DNA of 39,294 bases from Thermoplasmata archaeon (GTDB lineage Archaea; Thermoplasmatota; Penumbrarchaeia; JAEHCK01), in the NCBI GenBank assembly GCA_020696345.1, contig JAEHCK010000029.1, positions 1 through 39,294 on the forward strand. The letters run 5' to 3'. Shown piece by piece: positions 16,920 to 26,481 of this stretch (its first letter is position 1; each line of letters opens with the position of its first letter). The notes beneath the pieces were generated by a model. The model did no database searches. It worked only from the letters and a program-made list of their open reading frames with translations, and had not been told where the DNA came from. The position numbers and the translations under genes were made by a program.

Positions 16920-19649
16920 ATGGTAAAGGACGTAATGGTCATCGGCGGCGGTATAGCCGGTATCCAAGCATCACTCGACCTAGCTGATAAAGGAATACAA
17001 GTACATCTTATAGAGAAGGAACCTAGCATAGGCGGCCGAATGGCACAACTGGACAAAACCTTCCCTACAAACGATTGTTCGATATGTATTTTAGCGCCAA
17101 AAATGGCTGATTGTTACAGACATGATAATATTCAATTATATACATGCTCAGAGGTTCAAGATGTATCCGGTGAAGCTGGGAATATTAATGTGAAAGTTTT
17201 GAAAAAAACAAGATTAATTGATGAGAGTAAATGTACAGGGTGTAATGATTGCACAGAGGCTTGTCCTGTTGAACTGCCAAATGAGTTTAATATGGGTATT
17301 GGGAATAGAAAAGCAGTTTATCGAATGTTCACACAGGCTGTTCCAAACATTTTTAAGATCGATTATCGTGGAGAGCCACCGTGCCGTGCAACATGCCCTG
17401 CCGGTATCAATGGCCAGGGATATGTTGCGTTAATTCGAGATGGAAAATATAAAGAGGCATTAGAGCTGGTAGAACAAAAAACTTTGTTACCCGGTATTCT
17501 CGGTAGAATTTGCCATCATCCATGTGAAACCGAATGTAATCGGAAGGACCTTGATGAACCAGTGGCCATCTGTCAATTGAAACGATTTGTATCAGATTGG
17601 GCAAAGGAACATGGAGAAGAGGCGCCTACACCAATTGAAACAACAAAAACTGATAAGGTAGCAATAGTGGGTGCCGGTCCTGGTGGGCTAGCTTGTGGGA
17701 TCAAACTAATGGAATTGGGTTACCCTGTTACTGTATTTGACAGCGCGTCAGAGGCAGGGGGGATGATAACAAGCTGTATACCAGAATATAGGGTCACTAA
17801 GGATTTAGCAAAATATGAGATCGATAGAATTATCGCCCGTGGTTTAGAGATCAAATATAATACAAGAATTGGTAAAGATATCTCATTACAAGATCTGCAA
17901 AATGAGTATAAATCAGTTTATATTTCTATAGGTTCCCAGAATCCGGCAAAATTGGCTGTGAAAGGTTCTGATCAGGATGGGGTCCTATTAGGCTTACCAT
18001 TTTTGAGGGAAGCAAAAACGGGAAATAAACCAGAAGGTTTTGGATCCAATGTGGTGGTGATCGGCGGCGGAAATGTTGCTATCGATTGTGCTAAATCTGC
18101 AAAAAGATTGGGTGCGGAAAAAGTTAGTATAGTTTGTCTTGAAACCCGTGACTTGCTACACCGTGATCGAATGCCAGCTCATGATTGGGAGATCGAGGAG
18201 GCCGAGGAAGAGGGTGTGGAAATACATAGTTCATTAGGGCCACAAGAGATCGTTGGTGCCAGTGGAAAGGTTGCCGGGTTGAGCACTATCAAATGTTTAG
18301 CGGTATATGATGAGCACCGTAAGTTCGCACCAGAATTCTCATGTGATATGGGACCAACTATAGATGCAGATACAATTATAGTAGCTATTGGTCAGAGGAC
18401 CGATCTAACTGGTTTTGAGGATTTGGACCTGACACCATGGAAAACAATTCAAATTAATAAAGACACATTGCAAACAAGTGTCCCTGGTATATTCGCAGGT
18501 GGTGACATAGTAAGAGGCCCAGCATCTGTAATTGAAGCAATAGCCGATGGGAATAACGCTGCAGAAACCATCGATAAACACCTTCGAGGAGAGAGTCTAC
18601 CAGAGGAAACAGAGACTGAGGCGGCTGGAGAAAAAAAGACGCTCTCATTCGAGGAGTTACCCTTAAAATCCTTTGAAAAAGTGAAAAAGCCGCGGTTAAA
18701 ACCACCTGAACTTTCGGTTGAAGAAAGATGTAAGAACTTTAATGAGGTAGTATCCAGGAGTTTTACGGAAGAGGAAGCAAAAGCCGAGGCTGAAAGGTGC
18801 TTAAATTGTGGCGGGTGCTCACAATGTCATGAATGCATTAAAGTTTGCAAACCCGAGGCTATCAATTACGATCTAAAAGATGAAATTGTCGAGCTCGATG
18901 TTGGCGCAATTATCGTGGCAACGGGTTTTGATGTCTGGGATCCATCAGCGGCACTGGAATATGGTTATCCGAAATACCCGAATGTGTATACCGCAATGGA
19001 ATTTGAACGTTTAATAAACGCGGCAGGGCCAACTAGTGGTCATATCCTAAGACGCTCGGACGGTAAACGACCAAAGAATCTTGGGTTCATACAATGTGTA
19101 GGTTCGCGAAATCCTCAAATGGGTCATCCATATTGCTGCAGTGTGTGCTGTATGCATTCGACCAAGGAAGCGACATTAGCTCATGAGCATCATGATGATA
19201 TAGAATCAACAATTTTTTATAAGGACTTGCGAACATTTGGAAAAGGATTCAATGAATATATGGAGCGTGCAAAACGCGATTATGCCGTAACGTTTATCAA
19301 TTCTGATGGTACGGTCAAGGAGAATGCGGAAAATCATAACCCGATCATAGTGTATGATGTATTAGGTCGACCAGCCGAAAAGGAGTTCGATATGGTTATA
19401 TTGGCAACAACATTGACTCCGCGTGCGGAAGCGAAAAAGTTAGCTGAAATATTGGGAATTGATATTAATGAATTCGGGTTTTATGAATCGGTTGATAAAT
19501 TATTTTCAACAGTTGATACTAAAAAATCAGGGATATATCTTGCAGGTTATTGTCAGGAGCCAATGGATATACCTGAGGCTGTAGCACAGGCGAGCGGCGC
19601 GGCTGAAAGGGCATCTGAGATCGTTTTGGGTAAGGGGGTGAATATATGA
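16920..19649 (+). CDS. hdrA: HdrA first module with inserted GltD/NfnB-type NAD(P)H oxidoreductase
   Basis: Residues 1 to about 150 are the start of an HdrA FAD domain (GGGIAG; ferredoxin cluster CTGCNDCTEACP). From about 151 to 560 a complete GltD/NfnB-like domain is inserted: CRATCPAGI, FAD site GAGPGGLA, NAD(P) site GGGNVAIDCA, and an MPAHDWEIEEA stretch. In place of the YRR typical of NADPH-binding GltD, it has CLETR, which hints at NADH. A linker and CLNCGGCSQCHECIKVC (from 626) restore the second ferredoxin cluster, and HdrA resumes (CVGSR, CSVCC). There is no N-terminal CHCG domain and no C-terminal ferredoxin; those are in the next gene, which overlaps by four bases. It has a strong GGAGGA site before the ATG. 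Confidence 0.9.
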   Translation: MVKDVMVIGGGIAGIQASLDLADKGIQVHLIEKEPSIGGRMAQLDKTFPTNDCSICILAPKMADCYRHDNIQLYTCSEVQDVSGEAGNINVKVLKKTRLIDESKCTGCNDCTEACPVELPNEFNMGIGNRKAVYRMFTQAVPNIFKIDYRGEPPCRATCPAGINGQGYVALIRDGKYKEALELVEQKTLLPGILGRICHHPCETECNRKDLDEPVAICQLKRFVSDWAKEHGEEAPTPIETTKTDKVAIVGAGPGGLACGIKLMELGYPVTVFDSASEAGGMITSCIPEYRVTKDLAKYEIDRIIARGLEIKYNTRIGKDISLQDLQNEYKSVYISIGSQNPAKLAVKGSDQDGVLLGLPFLREAKTGNKPEGFGSNVVVIGGGNVAIDCAKSAKRLGAEKVSIVCLETRDLLHRDRMPAHDWEIEEAEEEGVEIHSSLGPQEIVGASGKVAGLSTIKCLAVYDEHRKFAPEFSCDMGPTIDADTIIVAIGQRTDLTGFEDLDLTPWKTIQINKDTLQTSVPGIFAGGDIVRGPASVIEAIADGNNAAETIDKHLRGESLPEETETEAAGEKKTLSFEELPLKSFEKVKKPRLKPPELSVEERCKNFNEVVSRSFTEEEAKAEAERCLNCGGCSQCHECIKVCKPEAINYDLKDEIVELDVGAIIVATGFDVWDPSAALEYGYPKYPNVYTAMEFERLINAAGPTSGHILRRSDGKRPKNLGFIQCVGSRNPQMGHPYCCSVCCMHSTKEATLAHEHHDDIESTIFYKDLRTFGKGFNEYMERAKRDYAVTFINSDGTVKENAENHNPIIVYDVLGRPAEKEFDMVILATTLTPRAEAKKLAEILGIDINEFGFYESVDKLFSTVDTKKSGIYLAGYCQEPMDIPEAVAQASGAAERASEIVLGKGVNI

Positions 19650-22405
19650 CCATGAGTGATGAAGAACAAACTCCAGTAACCCAGAAGAAACTGGAAACTA
19701 GTGTGCCCGTGCCAGTTGAAGGACTACAAACACCTATTGAGGCACCACCTATCAAGGGACCGCCTGTTGTGGCGCCACCTACCGAATCATTACCTATCAA
19801 GGGACCACCTGTTAAGGCACCACCTGTTGATGCACCACCTGTTGAGGCACCACCTGTTGAGGCACAACCTGTTGAGGCACAACCTGTTGAGGCACTACCT
19901 GTTGAGGCACCACCTGTCGAGGCACCACCTGTTGAGGCACCACTAGTTGAAGCACCACCTGTTGAAACACCACCTACCGAGGCACCACCTACCGAAGCAC
20001 CACCTACCGAAGTACCGCCTTTTAAGGCATCATCCTTCGAGGCAGTACTTATCAAAAGACCACTTGTTGAAGCACCACCAGTTGAGGCACCACCTGTTGA
20101 GGCACCACCTGTTGAGGCACCACCTGTCGAGGCACCACCTGTCGAGGCACCACCTGTCGAGGCACCACCTGTCGAGGCACCACCAGTTGAGGCACCACCT
20201 GTCGAGGCACCACCAGTTGAGGCACCACCTGTCGAGGCACCACCTACCGAGACCCCACCTGTTGAGGCACTGCCTACCGAGACACCATCTGTTGAGACAC
20301 CACCTGTTGAGGCACCACCTACCGAGACCCCACCTGTTGAGGCACCGCCTACCGAGACACCACCTGTTGAGACACCGCCTACCGAAGCACCAACCGTCGA
20401 AGCACCGCCGGAAAAACCTGAAGATAAAGATGAAGATAAGGAAGTCCGAATCGGAGCATTCGTATGCCATTGTGGTGTGAACATTGGTGGATTTCTAGAT
20501 GTGCCTGCTGTGGTGGAATATGTTAAAACTTTACCAAATGTAGCCCACGCCGAACGCAACATGTTTACCTGCGCAGAAGATGGATTGAATTCAATTAAAA
20601 ATGCGATCAAAGAACAAAATTTGAACCGAGTAATCGTTGCCTCTTGCACACCAAGAACCCATCAACCATTATTTCAATCAATTTGTGAAGAAATGGGTGT
20701 GAACAAATATCTATTTACATTTGTTAATATCAGGGAGCAGTGCTCTTGGGTACACATGAAAGAACCAGATAGGGCAACCGATAAAGCAAAAGAGCTGTTA
20801 CGAATGGGTGTGGCCCGTGCGGCACTTTTAGAACCACAAGAGGAAATTCGTGTAGATGTAGAGCCCGTAGGAATGGTGATTGGCGGTGGGCCAAGCGGCT
20901 TGACCGCAGCACTGAGTATAGCAGATCATGGTTTCGAAACACACCTGGTAGAAAAAGAAGATAAGTTAGGCGGATATATGCATAAATTAAGCACATTGTA
21001 TCAAACCGGAAAAAGTGCAATAGAAGCAGTGCAGCCAATTATCGAAAGAGTGCTGAATCACGATAAGATACATGTACATTTTAATTCACAAATAACAAAT
21101 CTTGAGGGGTTTATAGGAAATTATAAAGCAATGATAACTGGCCCTGAAGGATCAAACGAGATCAAAGTCGGGACCATCGTTGTTGCCACCGGTTCGGAGG
21201 ATTATATTCCTCATGGATTATATGGATACGATGAGTTCGAAAATGTTGTAACCCTAACCGAATATGAAAAGATGCAGAAAGAAGGTAAATTATCAGATAT
21301 CAATAGTGCAGCGTTTATCCAATGTGTTGGTGCTCGTGGTCAGGATAAAGAATATTGTTCTCGAATTTGTTGTAATGTTGCAGTAAAAAACGCGATGAAA
21401 TTAGCTGGTGCAGACCTTGAAGCCGTCAAAGCGAATCTATTAAAAAATGCGGCATCGGGTGTTCAAAAACCAACTGATACTGAAGCAAAAGTTGAAGAAC
21501 CCACGGCAGCACCACTTACGGCCCCGGAAGTAGCAGTGCAAGAGCAAGCAGCCGGAGTAGTTGGAGGTGACACAGGCGGTCGTCGGCGTGAACGCCGTGA
21601 AAGGCGAGAGCGTCCTGCCAGAGAACGACACGAACGACCAGCTGGTGGTATGGCGGCCGGTGATGCGGTTGAGGCAGAGACTGGCGCCGCGGGTGCGGGG
21701 GGCAAGGATATAACAATATTCAATCGAACCATGACCACATACGGTGTTGAGCATGAGCTAATGTTCAATGCAGCTCGCGAGCATAGGGTCAAATTCACCA
21801 GATTTAAACTCGATAACCTGCCAAAGGTAACTCAGGAAGATAATAAATTATGCATTACTTATTTTCATGAAACATTGCAGACCGAACGTAAGATGTACCC
21901 CGATCTAATTATACTCTCAACACCCATGGTCCAGCACCCTGATGCTGACATCCTTGCAAAAGTTCTAAAGATACCTTTAGGGCAGGATAAATTTTTCTTG
22001 GAAGCTCATGTTAAACTACGCCCCGTGGATTTTGCTACCGATGGCATATTCCTTTGCGGTACGGCCCACGGTCCGGCAGACGTGACAGAAAGCGTTGGAC
22101 AAGCAAGGGGTGCGGCGTCACGAGCACTGATCCCACTGGTAAATGGTTATGTGCAGGCAGAGGCCATTACTTCTATTGTCGATCCGGAAAAATGTACTGG
22201 ATGCGGTACCTGTGTAAGTATTTGTCCTTACAGTGCAATTCAAAAGAATGAAGATGGTATAGCCGAAACCATCTTAGCAGCTTGCAAGGGTTGCGGTGCA
22301 TGTGCATCGGTATGCCCAGAAAAAGCGATCACCATGCGGAATTTCACTGATGAACAATTACTTTCTGAAGCTTATGCGGGTCTTGCAGAAATGGGGGTGT
22401 GCTAA
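19646..22405 (+). CDS. hdrA: HdrA second module with long proline-rich repeat and Arg-rich insertion
   Basis: Residues about 25-255 are around 45 pentapeptides of the type PPVEA. They are encoded by near-identical 15-base units. The CHCG N-terminal domain follows (C274), then the FAD site GGGPSG, the CVGAR...CSRICC motif, and a C-terminal ferredoxin (from C850). Between the CC motif and the ITIFNRTMTTYG strand, an insertion of about 100 residues (588-685) is alternately Ala/Thr-rich and Arg/Glu-rich. The protein has no inserted ferredoxin. With the overlapping upstream gene it equals one double HdrA split at the module junction, and the Pro-rich segment may act as the tether. The start could be ATG 19646 or 19652. 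Confidence 0.88.
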   Translation: MTMSDEEQTPVTQKKLETSVPVPVEGLQTPIEAPPIKGPPVVAPPTESLPIKGPPVKAPPVDAPPVEAPPVEAQPVEAQPVEALPVEAPPVEAPPVEAPLVEAPPVETPPTEAPPTEAPPTEVPPFKASSFEAVLIKRPLVEAPPVEAPPVEAPPVEAPPVEAPPVEAPPVEAPPVEAPPVEAPPVEAPPVEAPPVEAPPTETPPVEALPTETPSVETPPVEAPPTETPPVEAPPTETPPVETPPTEAPTVEAPPEKPEDKDEDKEVRIGAFVCHCGVNIGGFLDVPAVVEYVKTLPNVAHAERNMFTCAEDGLNSIKNAIKEQNLNRVIVASCTPRTHQPLFQSICEEMGVNKYLFTFVNIREQCSWVHMKEPDRATDKAKELLRMGVARAALLEPQEEIRVDVEPVGMVIGGGPSGLTAALSIADHGFETHLVEKEDKLGGYMHKLSTLYQTGKSAIEAVQPIIERVLNHDKIHVHFNSQITNLEGFIGNYKAMITGPEGSNEIKVGTIVVATGSEDYIPHGLYGYDEFENVVTLTEYEKMQKEGKLSDINSAAFIQCVGARGQDKEYCSRICCNVAVKNAMKLAGADLEAVKANLLKNAASGVQKPTDTEAKVEEPTAAPLTAPEVAVQEQAAGVVGGDTGGRRRERRERRERPARERHERPAGGMAAGDAVEAETGAAGAGGKDITIFNRTMTTYGVEHELMFNAAREHRVKFTRFKLDNLPKVTQEDNKLCITYFHETLQTERKMYPDLIILSTPMVQHPDADILAKVLKIPLGQDKFFLEAHVKLRPVDFATDGIFLCGTAHGPADVTESVGQARGAASRALIPLVNGYVQAEAITSIVDPEKCTGCGTCVSICPYSAIQKNEDGIAETILAACKGCGACASVCPEKAITMRNFTDEQLLSEAYAGLAEMGVC
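19736..20412 (+). repeat. 15-base coding tandem repeat (PPVEA pentapeptide)
   Basis: Units resembling CCACCTGTTGAGGCA, with variants GTC/GTT and ACC for the third codon, repeat about 45 times in frame. Such arrays expand and contract by slippage. They also create long spurious open frames on both strands. Confidence 0.85.
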
Positions 22406-23218
22406 ATGACAGAAGAAGAAATACAAGAGGAGAAATTCCCAGGTTTCGATCCCAAGATCATTGGATTCCTTTGTAATTGGTGTTCCTATGCAGGAGCGGA
22501 TCTATGTGGAGTCAGCAGATATCAGTATCCTACGAACATTCGTAATATCAGGGTCATGTGCAGTACACGGATCGATCCTTATTTAATAATCTCGATTTTT
22601 AAAACAGGGGCAGATGGCATTTTCATAGGTGGTTGTCATATTGGTGACTGTCATTACATCTCTGGCAATTTTCATACCAAGAATAAGATCGCACTTACTA
22701 AAAAGTTATTAAAAGAAGCTGGTTTCGAACCAGATAGATTACACCTGGAATGGGTCTCTGCCTCTGAAGGTGAGAGATTCTCACAGGTGATCACAGACTT
22801 CACCGAGCGGATCAAAGCATTTGGTCCTAGTCCAGTGACCGGACCTAATCCTGATCAAAAATTACTCGCGAATTTGGAAACTGCAGAAGCAGCGGCACTT
22901 GAGTTTAGACTACGCGCTTTAGTTGGTAAGGAATATAAAATTATCAACGAGGGCAATGTCTATGGTGAAACAAAAACTGAGGAAGAGTGGGAAGAATTGA
23001 TCGATGATGCAATAATAAATGAGTATGCCAGAACCAAGATAATAAAATTAACAGGTCTACAACCATACTCTGTTTTGGATCTTGCAAAAGAATTGGAAAA
23101 GCCAACCGATGTTGTTCTCCAACATGTTGTTTATCTCAGGCGTAAGAATATGATCGCATTGGATAGTGTTGAAGGAACCACACCTAAATATATTTCGTTA
23201 ATGGAGGGGGGGAAATAA
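22406..23218 (+). CDS. mvhD: MvhD-type [2Fe-2S] subunit with C-terminal winged-helix domain
   Basis: The MvhD domain spans about 13-150 (CNWCSYAGADLCG, MCSTR, GCHIGDCHY, WVSASEG). The tail to residue 270 matches that of the protein at 4269 in layout: a helical linker, a helix with DLAKELEKP, and a wing with EGTTPKYI. MCSTR replaces the usual MCSGR. The ATG follows the hdrA stop without a gap and after GGGGGTG. Its own stop overlaps the next start by one base (TAATG). It is probably the relay for the split GltD-HdrA upstream or for the double HdrA downstream. Confidence 0.9.
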   Translation: MTEEEIQEEKFPGFDPKIIGFLCNWCSYAGADLCGVSRYQYPTNIRNIRVMCSTRIDPYLIISIFKTGADGIFIGGCHIGDCHYISGNFHTKNKIALTKKLLKEAGFEPDRLHLEWVSASEGERFSQVITDFTERIKAFGPSPVTGPNPDQKLLANLETAEAAALEFRLRALVGKEYKIINEGNVYGETKTEEEWEELIDDAIINEYARTKIIKLTGLQPYSVLDLAKELEKPTDVVLQHVVYLRRKNMIALDSVEGTTPKYISLMEGGK

Positions 23219-26200
23219 TGACAGAAGAAGATCAAGGTCAAGAGTCTAAAGAGTCGGGGGTCGAGAGTCAGGAGTCGGAGACAGAAGCGACACCAGAAGC
23301 AACGGCACCGGAAACTACGGAAACCCCTGTAGAACCAGCACCGGAAGAACCAGCTCCAACACCAACACATGAGCCAACCGAAGAAACTGCTGAAAAAGTT
23401 CCAACGACATCGTATGTTGTCAGTTCGGATTCCGGCAAGATAGGTGCTGTACTCGTGGTGGGTGGCGGTATTTCCGGAATGCAATCCTCGCTTGATCTGG
23501 CGGATTCAGGGTTTAAAGTGTATTTATTGGATAAATTGCCAAGCATCGGCGGAGTAATGGCACAGCTCGATAAAACCTTCCCAACTAATGATTGCGCCAT
23601 GTGTATTATGGCGCCAAAACTAGTTGGTACCGGTAGACATCATAATATTCAAATTATTTCTAACTCAGAGATCGAGAAGGTCGAGGGAGAAGCCGGTAAT
23701 TTCACGGTTACTTTGGCAAAACATCCAAGAAGGATCCGAGAGGATAGATGTACAGGTTGTGGCATTTGTGCAACCAAGTGCCCTGTTGAGGCAATTGATG
23801 AATATAATGTTGGTTTGACCCAACGAGCAGGCATATTTGTCCAGTACCCACAGGCAGTGCCTCTTAAATTTATCATTGATAAAGATAAATGTATAGGATG
23901 CGGTATTTGCCAAGAGGAATGCAAGGCCGATGCCGTTATTTACGATCAGGATGAAGAAAAGATATTGTTGAATGTAGGCTCGATCATTCTTTCACCGGGT
24001 TTCGAAAAGTTCGATGCTGGTATTAAGCGAGAATATGGTTATGGTAGATTTAAGAATGTAGTAGGAAGTATGGAGTTCGAGCGTTTCCTGAGTGCAACAG
24101 GTCCATTCAGCGGAACGGTTCTACGTTTATCTGATGGTGAAGTTCCGCGGAGAGTAGCATTCATTCAATGTGTAGGTTCCCGAGATTCTCAAATAGGGAA
24201 CGAATACTGCTCTTCAGTATGTTGCATGTATGCGATCAAAGAAGCGATCATTGCCCAGGAGCATACGGAGGGACTGAAATCACATATATTCTTCATGGAT
24301 ATACGTGCATTCGGTAAAGAATTTGATGATTATTATGTACGAGCACAAGAAGAGTTCGGCATAGGATTTACACGCTGCCGTGTGTCGGATGTGGATGAGG
24401 ATCCCGATACTAAGAATCTAATGTTATCTTATGTTGAGAACGGTGATGTCAAACGGAGAGAGTTTGACATGGTAGTTCTTTCCACGGGTTTTGTACCGCC
24501 AAAAGGGGTCGAAGATCTAGCTGAAAAGTTGGGAATAGACCTGAACAAATATAATTTCTGTAAGACCAATACATTTACACCACTGGAAACTTCACGGCCA
24601 GGCATATATGTGAGCGGTGCCTTTTCCGGGCCAAAGGATATACCCGATACAGTTGCACAGGCATCTGGCGCTGCGGCAAAAGCTGCCTCGATGATCGCTT
24701 CGGAACGTGGTAAATTGGTCACTGTAAAAGAATATCCGCCTGAGCGTGATATTGCCGGTCAAGTACCTCGGATCGGAGTTTTTGTTTGTCATTGCGGAAT
24801 AAACATTGGTGGGGTCGTAGATGTGCCAGGAGTGGTAGAATATGCACAATCCTTACCAAATGTCGAATATGCCGAACACAATTTATACACATGCTCTGAA
24901 GATACTCAGATGAATATTGCCAAAAAGATCGCGGAATTAAAATTAAATCGAGTTATTGTAGCATCTTGCACACCGCGTACTCATGAACCATTATTTAGGA
25001 GTACCACAAGAGAAGGCGAATTAAACCAGTACCTTTTCGAAATGGCAAACATCCGTGACCAGTGCTCATGGATACACATGCACGCACCGGAGGCCGCAAC
25101 TGAAAAAGCAAAAGACCTGGTCAGAATGGCGGTTGCAAAATCACGAATCCTACAACCTCTGGAAACATCACTTTTGCCAATAACAAAGTCCGCGTTAGTG
25201 ATCGGCGGAGGTATAAGTGGTATTAGCGCCGCGATCGATATAGCCGAACAAGGATTTGATGTGCATTTGATCGAAAAAGAAAAAGAATTGGGTGGAAATC
25301 TAAACAAGATCCATTTCTTGCCTGATGGCACGGACCCTAAGAAGATGTTACAAGATGCAATCGCAAAGCTGGAATCGCTTGATAATGTAAAGATATATAC
25401 CCAGGCAAAGCTCACAAATGTCGAGGGTTTTGTTGGGAACTTTAAAACCGTTATCGACCATAATGGTGAAACCAAGGAGATAGAACACGGCGTTGCAATT
25501 GTTGCAACTGGAGCTAAGGAATATACTCCAAAAGAATATAACTATGGACAGGACCCACGCGTGATCACACAACTTGAGTTCGAAGAAAAGCTCGCGAAGG
25601 GTGAGGTTAATGCAAATACGATCGTGATGATCCAGTGTATAGGTTCGAGAAATGAGGAATTTCCAAATTGCAGTAGAGTGTGTTGTACAAATGCAATCAA
25701 TAATGCTCTGGAGATCAAGAAGCAAAAGCCAGACACTGAAGTTTATATTATTAACAAGGATATCAGGACATTCGGGTTTAAAGAGGATTATTTCAGAGAT
25801 GCCAATGAGAAAGGTGTGATCTTCATACGCTATGATGATGAGAATAAACCCAGATTAGATGATGATTTCAATGTACTGATAAATGATAATGTGCTTGGAA
25901 GCGATATTAATCTCAAACCGGACCTATTGGTTTTAAGTGCAGGAGTACGACCCAATGAGGATAACGAAGAACTTGCAAAATTATTTAAATTACCATTGAG
26001 CAAAGATAAATATTTCCTCGAGGCACATATGAAACTACGGCCAGTAGATTTTGCAGTGGATGGTGTATTTCTATGCGGTATGGCGCATTGGCCCAAATTC
26101 ATTGATGAAAGCATCTCACAGGCAGCTGGAGCAGTTGCCAGAGCCATGACGATACTATCGAAAGATGAACTGGAGTCTGAAGGAATAAGTGCACATGCCA

Positions 26201-26433
26201 ATGAAGATATTTGCAGTGGCTGCGGCATATGTGAACCGGTCTGCGAATATAAAGCAATAGAGATCATTGACCATCCAAGAATGAGAGATAAAAAGCTTGC
26301 AAAAGTGAATGCGGCCTTGTGTAAGGGCTGTGGTGCTTGTGTTGGCATCTGTCCTTCCGGTGCCATGGAGCAGAAAGGCTTTACAAATACTCAACTGTAT
26401 AAAATGATCGATGCATTTATGGCAACAAGCTGA
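23218..26433 (+). CDS. hdrA: Double HdrA with low-complexity N-terminal extension
   Basis: Residues 1 to about 72 form an extension rich in Glu, Ser, Thr and Pro, containing the ESKESGVESQES repeat also seen in the proteins at 27132 and 30964. Module 1 has GGGISG and an inserted ferredoxin (CTGCGICATKCP, CIGCGICQEEC). Module 2 starts at the CHCG domain (C524), with GGGISG and no inserted ferredoxin. The C-terminal ferredoxin starts at C999 (CSGCGICEPVCE, CKGCGACVGICP). In layout it is closest to the double HdrA at 5124. It has a very strong GGAGGGGGG site and one-base coupling to mvhD. No MvhD directly follows, so it may share the upstream one. Confidence 0.92.
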   Translation: MTEEDQGQESKESGVESQESETEATPEATAPETTETPVEPAPEEPAPTPTHEPTEETAEKVPTTSYVVSSDSGKIGAVLVVGGGISGMQSSLDLADSGFKVYLLDKLPSIGGVMAQLDKTFPTNDCAMCIMAPKLVGTGRHHNIQIISNSEIEKVEGEAGNFTVTLAKHPRRIREDRCTGCGICATKCPVEAIDEYNVGLTQRAGIFVQYPQAVPLKFIIDKDKCIGCGICQEECKADAVIYDQDEEKILLNVGSIILSPGFEKFDAGIKREYGYGRFKNVVGSMEFERFLSATGPFSGTVLRLSDGEVPRRVAFIQCVGSRDSQIGNEYCSSVCCMYAIKEAIIAQEHTEGLKSHIFFMDIRAFGKEFDDYYVRAQEEFGIGFTRCRVSDVDEDPDTKNLMLSYVENGDVKRREFDMVVLSTGFVPPKGVEDLAEKLGIDLNKYNFCKTNTFTPLETSRPGIYVSGAFSGPKDIPDTVAQASGAAAKAASMIASERGKLVTVKEYPPERDIAGQVPRIGVFVCHCGINIGGVVDVPGVVEYAQSLPNVEYAEHNLYTCSEDTQMNIAKKIAELKLNRVIVASCTPRTHEPLFRSTTREGELNQYLFEMANIRDQCSWIHMHAPEAATEKAKDLVRMAVAKSRILQPLETSLLPITKSALVIGGGISGISAAIDIAEQGFDVHLIEKEKELGGNLNKIHFLPDGTDPKKMLQDAIAKLESLDNVKIYTQAKLTNVEGFVGNFKTVIDHNGETKEIEHGVAIVATGAKEYTPKEYNYGQDPRVITQLEFEEKLAKGEVNANTIVMIQCIGSRNEEFPNCSRVCCTNAINNALEIKKQKPDTEVYIINKDIRTFGFKEDYFRDANEKGVIFIRYDDENKPRLDDDFNVLINDNVLGSDINLKPDLLVLSAGVRPNEDNEELAKLFKLPLSKDKYFLEAHMKLRPVDFAVDGVFLCGMAHWPKFIDESISQAAGAVARAMTILSKDELESEGISAHANEDICSGCGICEPVCEYKAIEIIDHPRMRDKKLAKVNAALCKGCGACVGICPSGAMEQKGFTNTQLYKMIDAFMATS

Positions 26434-26481
26434 ATGTTACGAATAATTAAAATTTGAAAAAAAGAGAATGGAGGTAAATAT

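Noticed and set aside
19519..20649. 376-codon minus-strand open frame rich in GGAST repeats
   Set aside because: It is the antisense reading of the 15-base PPVEA repeat. Tandem repeats of 15 bases with no stops keep several frames open, and the sense frame continues into a clear HdrA.
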